This document shows positions 20,210 through 29,375 of a stretch of 64,000 nt of DNA, piece after piece (the stretch's first letter is position 1; each line of letters opens with the position of its first letter). A program made the position numbers and the translations under genes. A model generated the notes under the pieces. It was not told the origin of the DNA and did not search any database. It saw nothing but the letters and a program-made list of their open reading frames with translations. The stretch comes from Sphingopyxis sp. QXT-31 (GTDB lineage: Bacteria; Pseudomonadota; Alphaproteobacteria; Sphingomonadales; Sphingomonadaceae). The DNA is taken from assembly GCF_001984035.1 (NCBI RefSeq), contig NZ_CP019449.1:2604001-2668000 (forward strand). The letters run 5' to 3'.

Positions 20210-21876
20210 CCGACGGTCTCCAGTAACCTTTCGGCCTGCGCCCGTGCTTCGTCGGTCACTTCCGCGCCTGACAGCATCCGCGCGATTTCTTCGCGGCGTT
20301 CGGCTTCGTCGAGCGCGCGGACGCCGGTGCGGGTCACCGTGCCCTGGCTCGACTTGGCGATCAGGAAATGCGCGGCGCCTTTCGCCGCGACCTGCGGGCT
20401 GTGGGTGACCGCGAGCAATTGCTTGGCGCCGCTCGCCAGCTTGGCCAGCCGCTCGCCGATCGCGCTCGCGACCGCGCCGCCGACGCCGCGATCGATTTCG
20501 TCGAAAATGATCGTGTCGGCGCCGCCCTCCTCGGCGAGCGCCACTTTCAATGCGAGGATGAAGCGCGACAATTCGCCGCCCGATGCGATCTTGATCAGCG
20601 GCGCGAAGGGCGCCCCCGGATTGGTCGAGATAAGGAATTCGACGCGGTCCATGCCCTCGGCGCCCCAGCGCTCGGCGGGCAGGCGCTCGACGAGCGTCTG
20701 GAAGCGCGCGGCGTCGAGCTTGAGCGGGACGAGTTCGCCCGCCACCGCCTTGTCGAGCCGCGCCGCCGCCTTGCGCCGCGCATCGGAGAGCGCGGTCGCG
20801 GAGTGGGTATAGGCGGCGGCCTTCGCCGCGACCTCGGCTTCCAGCTTCGCGAGCCCTTCGCTGCCGCCCTCGATCGCGTCGAGCCGCGCCGCGAGGTCGC
20901 CCGCGAGCGTCGCGAGTTCGTCGGGCTGGACATGATGTTTGCGCGCCATGGCGCGGAGATCGAACAACCGCGTCTCGGTCTCATCGAGCCGCGCGGGATC
21001 ATATTCGAGCGCGCGTGCGGCCTCGTTCAGCTTCGTCTCGGCCTCGTCGGCCTCGATGATCGCGCGGTCGAGCCCCGCCAGCGCCTCGGCGAGCAGCGGG
21101 TGATCGCCCGCGAGCCGGTCGAGCCGCCGCGCCGCGGCGCGCAGCTGCGCGGGGCCGCTGTCGCTGCCCTCGAACGCCGCCATGATCGCGCCCATGTCGG
21201 CGGCGATACGCTCGCCCTTCTGCATCGCGCTGCGCGCTTCGGCGAGCTCGGCTTCCTCGCCCGGCTGGGGGGCGAGCGCGGTGAGTTCGGCGACGCAATG
21301 GGTGAGCCATTCGCGGTCGCGTGTCGCCTCGTCGAGCGCCGCGCGCGCCGCCGCGAGCCGCACCTCCGCGCTGCGCCATTCGCCATGCGCCGCGGCGACC
21401 GCGGCCGTGTCACAGCGGCCAAAAGTATCGAGCAACGCGCGATGCCCCACGGGCGCGAGCAGGCCGCGGTCGTCGTGCTGGCCATGGATCTCGACCAGAT
21501 GCCCGCCGACCTCGCGCAGCAGCGCCGCCGAACAGGGCTGGTCGTTCAGAAACGCGCGGCTGCCGCCGTCGGCCTTCAAGGTACGGCGTATCAGCAAGGG
21601 CTCGCCCGCCTCGATCTCGATGTCGTTCGCGGCGAGCAGCCGGCCGAGCGGCGTCCCCGCGGCGGGCGGCGCGAAGCTCGCGGTCACCTGCGCCTTGTCG
21701 CTGCCCTGGCGCACCAGCGCGCTGTCGGCGCGCGCGCCGAGCGCGAGCCCCAGCGCGTCGAGCAGGATCGACTTGCCCGCCCCCGTCTCGCCGGTGAGCA
21801 CGCCGAGACCGGCCGCGAAATCGAGGTCGAGCCGTTCGATCAGGACGATATTGGCGATGGACAGCGCCGTCAGCAT
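20206..21876 (-). CDS. recN: DNA repair protein RecN
   Basis: SMC-like ATPase that tethers DNA ends in recombinational repair of double-strand breaks. 556 residues. Walker A GETGAGKS lies near residue 30 after the MLTALSIANIVLIERLDLDF head. The middle is a long coiled coil (rich in Ala, Glu and Arg). The C-terminal head has the SGGELSRF signature and the DEIDRGVGG Walker B. ATG 21876 is at the conserved N-terminus. It is 51 bases downstream of bamD on the same strand, and its end overlaps the 102-residue gene. Confidence 0.95.
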   Translation of the reverse strand: MLTALSIANIVLIERLDLDFAAGLGVLTGETGAGKSILLDALGLALGARADSALVRQGSDKAQVTASFAPPAAGTPLGRLLAANDIEIEAGEPLLIRRTLKADGGSRAFLNDQPCSAALLREVGGHLVEIHGQHDDRGLLAPVGHRALLDTFGRCDTAAVAAAHGEWRSAEVRLAAARAALDEATRDREWLTHCVAELTALAPQPGEEAELAEARSAMQKGERIAADMGAIMAAFEGSDSGPAQLRAAARRLDRLAGDHPLLAEALAGLDRAIIEADEAETKLNEAARALEYDPARLDETETRLFDLRAMARKHHVQPDELATLAGDLAARLDAIEGGSEGLAKLEAEVAAKAAAYTHSATALSDARRKAAARLDKAVAGELVPLKLDAARFQTLVERLPAERWGAEGMDRVEFLISTNPGAPFAPLIKIASGGELSRFILALKVALAEEGGADTIIFDEIDRGVGGAVASAIGERLAKLASGAKQLLAVTHSPQVAAKGAAHFLIAKSSQGTVTRTGVRALDEAERREEIARMLSGAEVTDEARAQAERLLETVG

Positions 21877-21927
21877 GGCCTGCCCTTACCCCAGAACAAA
21901 ATGCGAATCTATGCCCCGCGCGTCACG

Positions 21928-22722
21928 TCACGCCGTGGGCGCATTCTTCTGCATCAGCTTGTACGCGCGGTCGTACCATTCGCTGCCCGGATAGTTGGCG
22001 CCGAGCACCGCCGCCGACTTCTTCGCCTCGGCGGGCACACCCAGCGCCAGATAGCATTCGGTCAGGCGATACAGCGCCTCGGGCGTGTGGCTGGTCGTCT
22101 GGAACTTCTCGGTCACTTCGCGGAAGCGGATCGACGCGGCGAGCCAGTTCGAGCTGCGCTGATAGAAACGCCCGATCTCCATCTCCTTGCCCGCGAGATG
22201 GTCCTGCACCAGGTCGACCTTGAGGCGAGCGTCGGCGGCATAGCGGCTGTCGGGATAGCGGCGGATCACCTCGCCCAGCGCGGCGAGCGCCTGCTGGGTG
22301 ATCTTCTGGTCGCGGGTGACGTCGCTGATCTGCTCATAATAGCTGAGCCCGATCAGATAATAGGCATAGGGCGCGTCCTTGTTGCCCGGATGGATCGCCA
22401 GGAAGCGCTGCGCCGCCTCGATCGCCGGGGTATATTCGCGGTCCATATAGTAGCTGAAGCTGCTCATCAGCTGCGCGCGGCGCGCCCAGGGCGAATAGGG
22501 GTGCTGGCGCTCGACCTCGTCGAACAGCGCAGCGGCTAGGCCATATTGCTGGCGGTCGAGCCGGTCCTGCGCCGCGCGGTACAGCGTGCTCACGTCGCGC
22601 GCGACATAACGCGTGTCCTTTTTGACGCCGCTGCCCCCGCCGCAGGCGGCGAGCAGGGGGGTGATCACAAGGGCGGCGGCGAGCAGGCGCATCGAGGCGC
22701 GCAGGGTGGGACGCTGAGTCAT
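21928..22722 (-). CDS. bamD: outer membrane assembly lipoprotein BamD
   Basis: Essential component of the BAM complex that folds beta-barrels into the outer membrane. A 264-residue lipoprotein: the signal ends in ITPLLAAC with the lipidated Cys at residue 27. Five tetratricopeptide-like repeats follow, including DEVERQHPYSPWARRAQLM and FLAIHPGNKDAPYAYYLIG, typical of BamD/YfiO. The start is the Met of MTQRPTLRAS; the frame extending to 22800 would add a non-signal segment. recN follows downstream. Confidence 0.95.
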   Translation of the reverse strand: MTQRPTLRASMRLLAAALVITPLLAACGGGSGVKKDTRYVARDVSTLYRAAQDRLDRQQYGLAAALFDEVERQHPYSPWARRAQLMSSFSYYMDREYTPAIEAAQRFLAIHPGNKDAPYAYYLIGLSYYEQISDVTRDQKITQQALAALGEVIRRYPDSRYAADARLKVDLVQDHLAGKEMEIGRFYQRSSNWLAASIRFREVTEKFQTTSHTPEALYRLTECYLALGVPAEAKKSAAVLGANYPGSEWYDRAYKLMQKNAPTA

Positions 22723-22805
22723 GCGCGCGGTATAGCCACAGCGCGCATGAACGCAAAATAAATGATCGGGACTTTTCATGGGCGGCACGATCCGCCCCAA
22801 CCTCG

Positions 22806-23789
22806 CTAGCTGTGGCGCCCTGTCCCGTTTATGTCAGGGTATACGAACATCTCCTTAGCCATACCGTCCCAAGGCTGCTTAATCCCCCTGGCTTTGCATA
22901 GCTCCTCATGCTTTGTGGGATCTTTGACTGGTATGACTTCGATAGAGCCCGCCGTCTCCCACCGATCGCCGAAGATGTCGCGATAGGCGATCCAGACGTT
23001 CAGTATCAGCCGCTTTTGCCTGTTTCCTACGAGATCCATTCCCGACCGCGAGAGGAACTGAGGATCGAGAAACGTTTGACTCCCTGGCCCAAGATGACGG
23101 TTGAGAATTGTGATTTCGGGCCAATCGGTTCTGATGGGAGGGATGGGATCATCCGGTCCGATCAGATGGGCATCAACCATGGGATACTCGATTATCGCAG
23201 GGCTTTGCCCTCTGTTTTGAATCAGAACAGCTAACTTGACGTGTTCTAAGGTGTAATCATCGTGCGTGTAGACTGTAGCCCAAACCTGCTCCTTGCAGAT
23301 ATAAGCTCGCAACTGCCTCTTCGACATTTCTTCGGCAAGCTGGTTTGCTTGTCGCATCGCTACTGTAGCCGCGCCCGTTTCTGCCACCGCCTTGGCAGTC
23401 TCGTCCAATGTCCCTTTAATGTAATATAGGCCGATAATCGAAGCGAGGAGTTGTATGCCCGCTACGATTCCTCCCAGCATTACCCAATCAGCCGCCTTCC
23501 ACTGGGCCGCTAGGTCGCTCTCGCCGCGCTCATTTTCGCGCTGGGCGTCCACAATCTGCGCGACACATTCTCTGGCGGCTTTGCCCGTGAACCCTGCGCA
23601 TTCCCGTTCAATTCGATTAGGGGCATCGCTTGCATAATGCGTGGCTTCTATTTGAGCCTTTCTATCATTCCACCCCGACTGATAGCCTGCACTGTAGGAC
23701 ATCCCCGAGTAAAGAATGACTGTTATGATCGCGATCGAGATGGCGCCGATTAGTGTCGGATTGAGCCTGTGCTTATCGCTTCCTGACAT
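22806..23789 (-). CDS. low-G+C membrane protein of unknown function
   Basis: A 327-residue protein with two hydrophobic helices (about residues 11-32, ending SAGYQSGW, and 104-125, ADWVMLGGIVAGIQLLASI) and a C-terminal soluble domain of about 190 residues. That domain has a RAYICKEQVWATV strand, QNRGQSPAIIEYP and WIAYRDIFGDRWETAG. Similar two-helix proteins of unknown role are frequent in alphaproteobacteria. Base composition is much lower in G+C than bamD next door, which suggests acquisition. The protein at 25748 shares parts of the design. Confidence 0.7.
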   Translation of the reverse strand: MSGSDKHRLNPTLIGAISIAIITVILYSGMSYSAGYQSGWNDRKAQIEATHYASDAPNRIERECAGFTGKAARECVAQIVDAQRENERGESDLAAQWKAADWVMLGGIVAGIQLLASIIGLYYIKGTLDETAKAVAETGAATVAMRQANQLAEEMSKRQLRAYICKEQVWATVYTHDDYTLEHVKLAVLIQNRGQSPAIIEYPMVDAHLIGPDDPIPPIRTDWPEITILNRHLGPGSQTFLDPQFLSRSGMDLVGNRQKRLILNVWIAYRDIFGDRWETAGSIEVIPVKDPTKHEELCKARGIKQPWDGMAKEMFVYPDINGTGRHS

Positions 23790-23882
23790 TGAGTTATAAA
23801 CACCGCCTCGATTTTAACAGAATTCGGTCTATTCCCTTAAATTGACGTCAAAGTCTACGCTGATTGCGGCATCGGCTCGCGA

Positions 23883-24581
23883 CTACGATCCTTTCTTGAC
23901 GACGCAGCCTTTCGGCGCATCCGTCGGCGCCGCGACGCGGCGCGCCGACTTGATCGTCACCATCGGGTCGAGGATCTGCCCGACCATCACCCCCTCGCCT
24001 TTCGTCGGCGAGATCGGCGCGTTGAAGATCTTCTCGGCCACGTCGGCGCCGCCGACCAGTTCGCCGAATACCGCAAAGCCCGCATTGTCGCCGCTCTGGC
24101 TCGGATCGGCGTCGAAACCGGGGATGTCCGATAGGAGCAGGAAGAAATCGGTCGTCGCGTCGCCCGGCGAAAGCCGCGCCATCACCAGCGCGCCCTTGCA
24201 GTTGGACAGGCCGGTCACGTTGGTCGGCTCGTGCGCGATCTGCGGATAATTTTTGCGCGCATCGCCGCGGTTGCCCGCCTGGATCAGCTGGCTCGCCGGG
24301 CCCCAGCTCTTCGTCGTCCGATAGAAGCTGAACCCGTCCATCCGCTTCGAATCGACATAGCGCAGGAAATTCTTGGTGCTGACCGGCGCGCGCTTGTCCT
24401 CCAGCCGCACGGTGATCGTGCCGAGGTCGGTGACCAGCGCCACATAAGGGCGCGTGTCGACCTCGACCACTGGGGTGATCGGCGCCGGGATGGGGGCGGG
24501 CGACGGCGGCAGCTGCGTCGCCTGCGGCGGGACGGTCGGGGACTGGGCGGCGGCGGCGAGCGCGAACAGAAGGCTGATCAT
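23883..24581 (-). CDS. exported cyclophilin-type peptidyl-prolyl cis-trans isomerase
   Basis: A 232-residue protein with an N-terminal signal (MISLLFALAAAAQ), a proline-rich linker (residues ~15-40) and a cyclophilin domain. Family motifs: LGTITVRLEDKRAPVSTKNFL, DGFSFYRTT, GALVMARLSP and FAVFGELVGG. Active-site Arg is in the FSFYRTT strand; the usual QGGD is changed to LIQAGNRGD. It folds proteins in the periplasm. The start at 24581 was chosen because it begins the signal peptide; frames extending to 24968 are antisense to the ArsR gene. Confidence 0.88.
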   Translation of the reverse strand: MISLLFALAAAAQSPTVPPQATQLPPSPAPIPAPITPVVEVDTRPYVALVTDLGTITVRLEDKRAPVSTKNFLRYVDSKRMDGFSFYRTTKSWGPASQLIQAGNRGDARKNYPQIAHEPTNVTGLSNCKGALVMARLSPGDATTDFFLLLSDIPGFDADPSQSGDNAGFAVFGELVGGADVAEKIFNAPISPTKGEGVMVGQILDPMVTIKSARRVAAPTDAPKGCVVKKGS

Positions 24582-24656
24582 GCCGCCTTTATGCCGCGGC
24601 CGCGGCGCGCCCGAAAGCCCTTTGTCGCGCCCGTCTTTCTGCAGCGCGCCCATATT

Positions 24657-24708
24657 CAACCCATCGGTTGACAATAGCCGCGAATCGCTCATATTAAACC
24701 ACATGGTT
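24657..24708 (+). promoter_or_regulatory. promoter with paired AACC-N4-GGTT operators ahead of the ArsR-type gene
   Basis: Two palindromes of the form AACC-N4-GGTT lie at 24658-24669 and 24697-24708. A TTGACA -35 box (24668-24673) overlaps the first, and a CATATT -10-like box (24690-24695) follows 16 bases later. The second palindrome covers the ATG at 24703. Transcription would start within a few bases of the ATG, suggesting a leaderless message. Autorepression by the regulator itself is inferred. Confidence 0.65.
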
Positions 24709-25080
24709 GAACATGATTCGCACACCCTCGATACGATTTTCCACGCGCTCGGCGACGCGACGCGGCGCGCGATGCTCGGCGAACTCGCCACCGGGCAGCG
24801 CAGCGTCGGCGAGCTCGCCGAGCCCTTCGCCATGTCGCTCGCGGCGGCGTCGAAGCATATCAATGTGCTCGAACGCGCGGGGCTGGTGCGCCGCGAGGTG
24901 CGCGGGCGCACGCATGTCTGCAGCCTCGACCCCGCGCCCCTGATGAGCGCCGACCAGTGGCTCGGCATCTATCGTCGCTTCTGGACCAGCCAGCTCGATA
25001 ACCTGGAGGCGCTGCTGCGCGCCGCCGATGCCGCGCCGCCCCCGCCGAAAAAACCCCTCCCCGGGAAAGAAGGAGAATGA
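24703..25080 (+). CDS. ArsR-family winged-helix transcriptional regulator
   Basis: A 125-residue repressor. The winged helix is FHALGDATRRAMLGELATG, then VGELAEPFAMSLAAASKHI as the recognition helix region and RAGLVRREVRGR as the wing. It has no cysteine metal site. Regulators of this kind are commonly paired with an AHSA1/SRPBCC protein that follows, as here, and often respond to small organic compounds. The start lies inside an operator-like palindrome. The end overlaps or abuts the next gene (TGATG cluster at 25077). Confidence 0.9.
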   Translation: MVEHDSHTLDTIFHALGDATRRAMLGELATGQRSVGELAEPFAMSLAAASKHINVLERAGLVRREVRGRTHVCSLDPAPLMSADQWLGIYRRFWTSQLDNLEALLRAADAAPPPPKKPLPGKEGE

Positions 25081-25082
25081 TG

Positions 25083-25616
25083 ATGACTGCCATGATTGCC
25101 GAAGACCATTATGGCCTGCTCACCGAGCCGGCGACCCTGACGATCGTGCGCGTGCTGCCCGGCCCGATCGAGCGCGTCTGGTCCTATCTGACCGACGGCG
25201 ACCTGCGCCGGAAATGGCTCGCGGCGGGCGCGATGGAGGAAAAGGTCGGCGCGCCGGTTACCCTGACCTGGCGCAACGACGAGCTGACCGACCCGCCCGG
25301 CAAGCGCCCCGAGGGCATGGGGGCGGAGCACAGCATGACGTGCGAAATCGTCGAGATCGACGCCCCGCGCAAGCTGGTCATCAGCTGGGGCAGCACCGGC
25401 GGCGTGACCTTCACCCTGTCCGAAAAGGGCGAGGAAGTCCTGCTGACCCTCGTCCACAAGCGCGTCGAGGATCCGGCGGTGCTGCTGAACGTCAGCGCGG
25501 GCTGGCACGCGCATATCGATGTGCTCGAAGCGAAGCTGCGCGGCATGACCCCGAAGCCGCATTGGGACAATTGGGCGCAGCTCCGCGCCGAATATGCCGA
25601 ACGCTTCGCGCGTTGA
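25083..25616 (+). CDS. SRPBCC (AHSA1-type) START-like domain protein
   Basis: A 177-179-residue START-fold protein. Family motifs are TIVRVLPGPIERVWSYLTD, LRRKWLAAGAMEEKVG, and the C-terminal WHAHIDVLEAKLRG helix. The pocket binds a hydrophobic ligand; which one is unknown. Three consecutive ATGs (25077, 25080, 25083) are possible; AGGAG at 25071-25075 is best spaced for 25083, and the first would overlap the upstream stop. It is the second gene of the ArsR operon, so it is likely induced by the same signal. Confidence 0.87.
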   Translation: MTAMIAEDHYGLLTEPATLTIVRVLPGPIERVWSYLTDGDLRRKWLAAGAMEEKVGAPVTLTWRNDELTDPPGKRPEGMGAEHSMTCEIVEIDAPRKLVISWGSTGGVTFTLSEKGEEVLLTLVHKRVEDPAVLLNVSAGWHAHIDVLEAKLRGMTPKPHWDNWAQLRAEYAERFAR

Positions 25617-25639
25617 TCCAGAGATCGTCGATTGCCGGA

Positions 25640-25660
25640 AGGGGCCGCCCCGCGCGGCCC
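25640..25660 (+). terminator. hairpin after the AHSA1 gene
   Basis: GGGGCCG and CGGCCCC form a 7-bp stem with a 7-base loop 24 bases after the stop codon. No T run follows, so it may only be an RNA end-protecting hairpin. Confidence 0.45.
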
Positions 25661-25747
25661 CTGAAGGCCAAGCTGGCACCGGCAGCCGAACCTACCGCGC
25701 AGCGACAGGTCATTGGATTGGCCGGACTGCGGCGCTAGCATGGCGCG

Positions 25748-26395
25748 ATGACTGAAACGCCCCCGCCCGCTCCGCCGCCATCGCCGGAGTTTCCGCTCCG
25801 CCTGCTGCGCTATCTCCCCTTCATCACCGTCGCGCATTTCCTGATCGGCTTGCCCGCGCTGATCGCCTCGCTCGCGCTCGCCTATTTCGCCTTCGTCCAG
25901 GCCGATGCGACGCAGAAGATGCAGACTGGCGGGGTAATGCCCTTCGTCACGCTGGGGACCAGCAATGTCGACGACGAGGGCAAGGCCGATATCTCGCTGT
26001 CGATGACCAACAACGGCGTCGGCCCGGCGATCATGGGGCCGGTCGAGATCCGCTATCGCGGCAAGGCGATCGCGAGCCCCAGCGAATTGCTGCAGAGCTG
26101 CTGCAGCGGCGACGCCAAGCGTCTGTCCTTCGCGACCTCGCCCGCGACCGGCGTCGCGATACGACCGGGCGAGCAATTACGCTTCATCGGCCTGCCGCGC
26201 ACCACCGAGAATGAGGCGGCCTGGGCCGCGTTCAACCGCGAGCGCTGGAAGCTGAAGATACGCGCCTGTTATTGCTCGATCTACGGCGACTGCTGGGTGA
26301 CCGAGGGCATGCAGGCGGTGCCCAGGACGGTGAAGGCGTGTCCGACCGACTGGACGCCGTATCGCGAGGATGCGGCGCGGCGGCTGGGTGGGTAG
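25748..26395 (+). CDS. single-pass membrane protein of unknown function
   Basis: A 215-residue protein: proline-rich N-terminus, one hydrophobic segment (about residues 25-60, including AHFLIGLPALIASLALAYF), then a soluble domain with MPFVTLGTSNV, SMTNNGVGPAIMGPVEI and YCSIYGDCWVTEG. Two Cys pairs (CCSGD and CYCSIYGDC) could form disulfides if the domain is outside. The domain resembles the C-terminal half of the 22806 protein (strand, NNGxGPAI loop, late Y-x-D-x-x-G-D-x-W element). Function unknown. Confidence 0.72.
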   Translation: MTETPPPAPPPSPEFPLRLLRYLPFITVAHFLIGLPALIASLALAYFAFVQADATQKMQTGGVMPFVTLGTSNVDDEGKADISLSMTNNGVGPAIMGPVEIRYRGKAIASPSELLQSCCSGDAKRLSFATSPATGVAIRPGEQLRFIGLPRTTENEAAWAAFNRERWKLKIRACYCSIYGDCWVTEGMQAVPRTVKACPTDWTPYREDAARRLGG

Positions 26396-26413
26396 GCGCC
26401 GGGCCGGACCTCG

Positions 26414-26479
26414 TAATCCTCCCTGTCGCGCAGCGATGGGGAGGGGGACCTCCCCACGGCTTCGCCGCAGGAAGGATTA
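26414..26479. repeat. palindromic repeat, family B (short copy)
   Basis: TAATCCT...AGGATTA ends bracket CGATGGGGAGGGGGACCTCCCCACG, which is a shorter relative of the repeats at 29784 and 30884. It is in the gap between the 25748 gene and pnp. Confidence 0.7.
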
Positions 26480-26513
26480 AGAACGGCGGCTCACCAACCC
26501 CCATGCCGACGCC

Positions 26514-26543
26514 AAAAAGGGGCCGCCTCTCGGCAGCCCCTTT
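26514..26543 (-). terminator. rho-independent terminator of pnp
   Basis: On the minus strand GGGGCTGCC and GGCGGCCCC form a strong stem with a small loop, followed by TTTTTGG. It lies 23 bases after the pnp stop. Confidence 0.8.
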
Positions 26544-26565
26544 CCTGTTCCGATAGCGGAAGCGC

Positions 26566-28884
26566 TTAGTCCTTCAGGAAGTCGGGCACATGGCCCTGGT
26601 CTTCCGGACCGTCGTTGCGTTCGCGGCGCGGGCCGCGGTCGCTACGGCCTTCGCCGCCACCGTCGCGGCGGGGGCCACGATCGCCGCGGCCGCCGTCGCG
26701 GCGGGGGCCGCGGTCGCGGTCGCCGTCACGGCGCGGGCCGCGGTCGCCACGATCACCGCGGGGTTCGCGCGGCGGGCGGGTGTCTTCCAGCTCGGCGCCG
26801 GTTTCCTGGTCGACGACGCGCATCGACAGGCGAACCTTGCCGCGCTGGTCGATCTCGAGGACCTTGACCTTGACTTCCTGGCCTTCGCTGAGGACGTCCG
26901 AGACCTTCTCGACGCGCTCGTTGGCGATTTCGCTGACGTGGACGAGACCGTCCTTGCCGCCCATGAAATTCACGAACGCACCGAAATCGACGAGGTTAAC
27001 GACCTTGCCGTCATAGATCTTTCCGACTTCGGCTTCCTCGACGATGCCGCTGATCCACTTGCGTGCGGCTTCGATCTGCGACGGATCGCTCGACGAAATC
27101 TTGATCAGGCCTTCGTCGTCGATGTCGACCTTGGCGCCGGTGGTCGCGACGATCTCGCGGATCACCTTGCCGCCGGTGCCGATGATGTCGCGGATCTTCG
27201 ACTTGTCGATCTGCATCGTTTCGATGCGCGGCGCATAATCGGACAGCTCGGTGCGGGCTTCGCCCAGCGCCTTGGCCATTTCGCCCAGGATATGCGCACG
27301 GCCTTCCTTGGCCTGGTTCAATGCGGCTTCGAAAATCTCGCGCGTGATGCCCGCGATCTTGATGTCCATCTGCATCGTGGTGATGCCTTCGGACGTGCCC
27401 GCGACCTTGAAATCCATGTCGCCGAGGTGATCCTCGTCGCCCAGGATGTCCGACAGGATCGCATAATCCTTGCCTTCGAGGATCAGGCCCATCGCGATGC
27501 CCGAGACGGGGCGCTTGATCGGCACGCCGGCGTCCATCATGGCCAGCGAACCGCCGCAGACCGACGCCATCGACGACGAGCCGTTCGACTCGGTGATGTC
27601 GCTGGTGATGCGGATCGTATAGGGGAACTCGTCCTTCGTCGGCAGCACCGCGTGCAGCGCACGCCATGCCAGCTTGCCATGGCCGATGTCGCGGCGGCTG
27701 GGCGCCCCGAAGCGGCCGACTTCGCCGACCGAATAGGGCGGGAAGTTGTAGTGCAGCATGAAATTCGAGTACGACAGGCCATTCAGGCCGTCGATCATCT
27801 GCTCGCTGTCCTTGGTGCCCAGGGTGCAGGTCGCGATCGTCTGCGTCTCGCCGCGGGTGAACAGCGCCGACCCGTGCGCGCGGGGCAGGAAGTGCGTTTC
27901 GGCAACGATCGGACGAATCTGGGTCGTCGTGCGGCCGTCGATGCGCTTGCCGTCCTTCAGGATGGCGCCGCGCACGATCTCGGCTTCGAGCTTCTTCATC
28001 AGCTTGCCCGCGGCCATCTGGTCCTGCGGCGCAGCGTCGGCGAACGCGGCCTTGGCGGCGGCGCGGGCTTCGTTCAGCGCGTTCGAGCGGGCCGACTTGT
28101 CGGTTAACTTGTACGCGGCGGCGATGTCCTTGCCGATCAGCTTCTTGAGCTTGTCCTTGGCGGCGGTCAGGTCGGCCTGTTCGGCCATGTCCCAGGGATC
28201 CTTGGCAGCCTGTTCAGCCAGCTTGACGATCGCCTTGACGACTTCCTTGCACGCGTCGTGCGCGAACAGCACGGCGCCGAGCATGATCTCTTCCGACAGC
28301 TCATTGGCTTCCGATTCGACCATCATCACCGCGTCGTAAGTCGCGGCGACGACAAGGTCGAGGTCGCCTTCGGCAACCTGCGCGTCGGTCGGGTTCAGGA
28401 TATATTCGCCGTCGACATAACCGACGCGCGCGGCGCCGATCGGGCCCATGAAGGGCACGCCCGAGATGGTGAGCGCAGCCGAAGCGGCGACCATCGCCAA
28501 AATGTCGGGCTCGTTATGGCCGTCATAGCTCAGAACTTGGGCAATGACGTTGATTTCGTTGTAGAAACCCTCGGGGAACAGCGGACGGATCGGGCGATCG
28601 GTCAAACGACTGACCAGCGTTTCCTTTTCGGTCGCGCCGCGCTCGCGCTTGAAGAAGCCGCCGGGAATGCGGCCTGCGCCAGAATATTTTTCCTGATAAT
28701 GGACGGTGAGCGGGAAGAAATCCTGCCCTTCCTTAACCGTCTTGGCGGCGGTGACCGCGGCCAGGACCATCGTTTCGCCGAGCGTCGCGACAACCGCGCC
28801 ATCGGCCTGGCGGGCAACCTTGCCCGTTTCGAGGGTCAGCGTTTCACCGCCCCACTCGATCGATACTTTTTTCACGTCAAACAT
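26566..28884 (-). CDS. pnp: polyribonucleotide nucleotidyltransferase (PNPase)
   Basis: Trimeric 3'-5' phosphorolytic exoribonuclease of RNA turnover. 772 residues: two RNase PH domains (first ending near 210, second 310-540 with the catalytic SDI and [18 protein letters not shown] region), an all-helical linker, then KH ([13 protein letters not shown]) and S1 domains ([22 protein letters not shown]). After S1 there is an unusual basic tail with several repeats of the type DRGPRRDG. It is the last gene of the nusA-infB type cluster after rpsO, 194 bases downstream. Confidence 0.97.
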   Translation of the reverse strand: MFDVKKVSIEWGGETLTLETGKVARQADGAVVATLGETMVLAAVTAAKTVKEGQDFFPLTVHYQEKYSGAGRIPGGFFKRERGATEKETLVSRLTDRPIRPLFPEGFYNEINVIAQVLSYDGHNEPDILAMVAASAALTISGVPFMGPIGAARVGYVDGEYILNPTDAQVAEGDLDLVVAATYDAVMMVESEANELSEEIMLGAVLFAHDACKEVVKAIVKLAEQAAKDPWDMAEQADLTAAKDKLKKLIGKDIAAAYKLTDKSARSNALNEARAAAKAAFADAAPQDQMAAGKLMKKLEAEIVRGAILKDGKRIDGRTTTQIRPIVAETHFLPRAHGSALFTRGETQTIATCTLGTKDSEQMIDGLNGLSYSNFMLHYNFPPYSVGEVGRFGAPSRRDIGHGKLAWRALHAVLPTKDEFPYTIRITSDITESNGSSSMASVCGGSLAMMDAGVPIKRPVSGIAMGLILEGKDYAILSDILGDEDHLGDMDFKVAGTSEGITTMQMDIKIAGITREIFEAALNQAKEGRAHILGEMAKALGEARTELSDYAPRIETMQIDKSKIRDIIGTGGKVIREIVATTGAKVDIDDEGLIKISSSDPSQIEAARKWISGIVEEAEVGKIYDGKVVNLVDFGAFVNFMGGKDGLVHVSEIANERVEKVSDVLSEGQEVKVKVLEIDQRGKVRLSMRVVDQETGAELEDTRPPREPRGDRGDRGPRRDGDRDRGPRRDGGRGDRGPRRDGGGEGRSDRGPRRERNDGPEDQGHVPDFLKD

Positions 28885-29044
28885 GTGGTTTCCTTCGCCC
28901 GCCGGGCCCTATGCCGGGCGGGGCCTCTGTGTCCGGGCAATCCGGCCCGGGGCGGTACGGGGCGCTTTGATGCCCCTGTGGCGGTCCCGCCGGATGCGGG
29001 AGCGGCCCTGCGGTCGCGCACATATGCGAGCGACCAATATGAAA

Positions 29045-29068
29045 GCGGCCCCGGTGATCCGGAGCCGC
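29045..29068 (-). terminator. hairpin between rpsO and pnp
   Basis: GCGGC and GCCGC with inner CCGG pairs form an 8-10-bp stem, followed on the minus strand by TTTC. Positioned 11 bases after the rpsO stop, it may attenuate read-through into pnp or act as a processing site. Confidence 0.55.
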
Positions 29069-29078
29069 CCTCTCATTC

Positions 29079-29348
29079 TTATTTGCGAAGACCCAGCTTC
29101 GCGATCAGGTCGGCGTAGCGGCCCTCATCCTTCTTCTTCAGATAGGCGAGGAGGGTACGGCGCTTGTTGACCATCATCAGCAGCCCGCGGCGGCTGTGAT
29201 TGTCCTTGTGGTTCGCCTTGAAGTGGCCGGTCAGGTTGTTGATGCGGTCGGTCAGGATCGCGACCTGGACCTCGGGCGAACCCGTGTCACCGGCTTCGCG
29301 GGCATGTTCCTTGATGACTTCGGCCTTGCGTTCGGCGGTAATCGACAT
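29079..29348 (-). CDS. rpsO: 30S ribosomal protein S15
   Basis: Binds 16S rRNA and helps assemble the small subunit platform. The 89-residue length is exactly the family norm with the start at 29348 ([18 protein letters not shown]), preceded by AAGGA. Diagnostic segments are [37 protein letters not shown] and LAYLKKKD. Placed between truB and pnp as in many bacteria. Confidence 0.98.
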   Translation of the reverse strand: MSITAERKAEVIKEHAREAGDTGSPEVQVAILTDRINNLTGHFKANHKDNHSRRGLLMMVNKRRTLLAYLKKKDEGRYADLIAKLGLRK

Positions 29349-29375
29349 TGTATTTTTTCCTTCGAACATCGTGCT

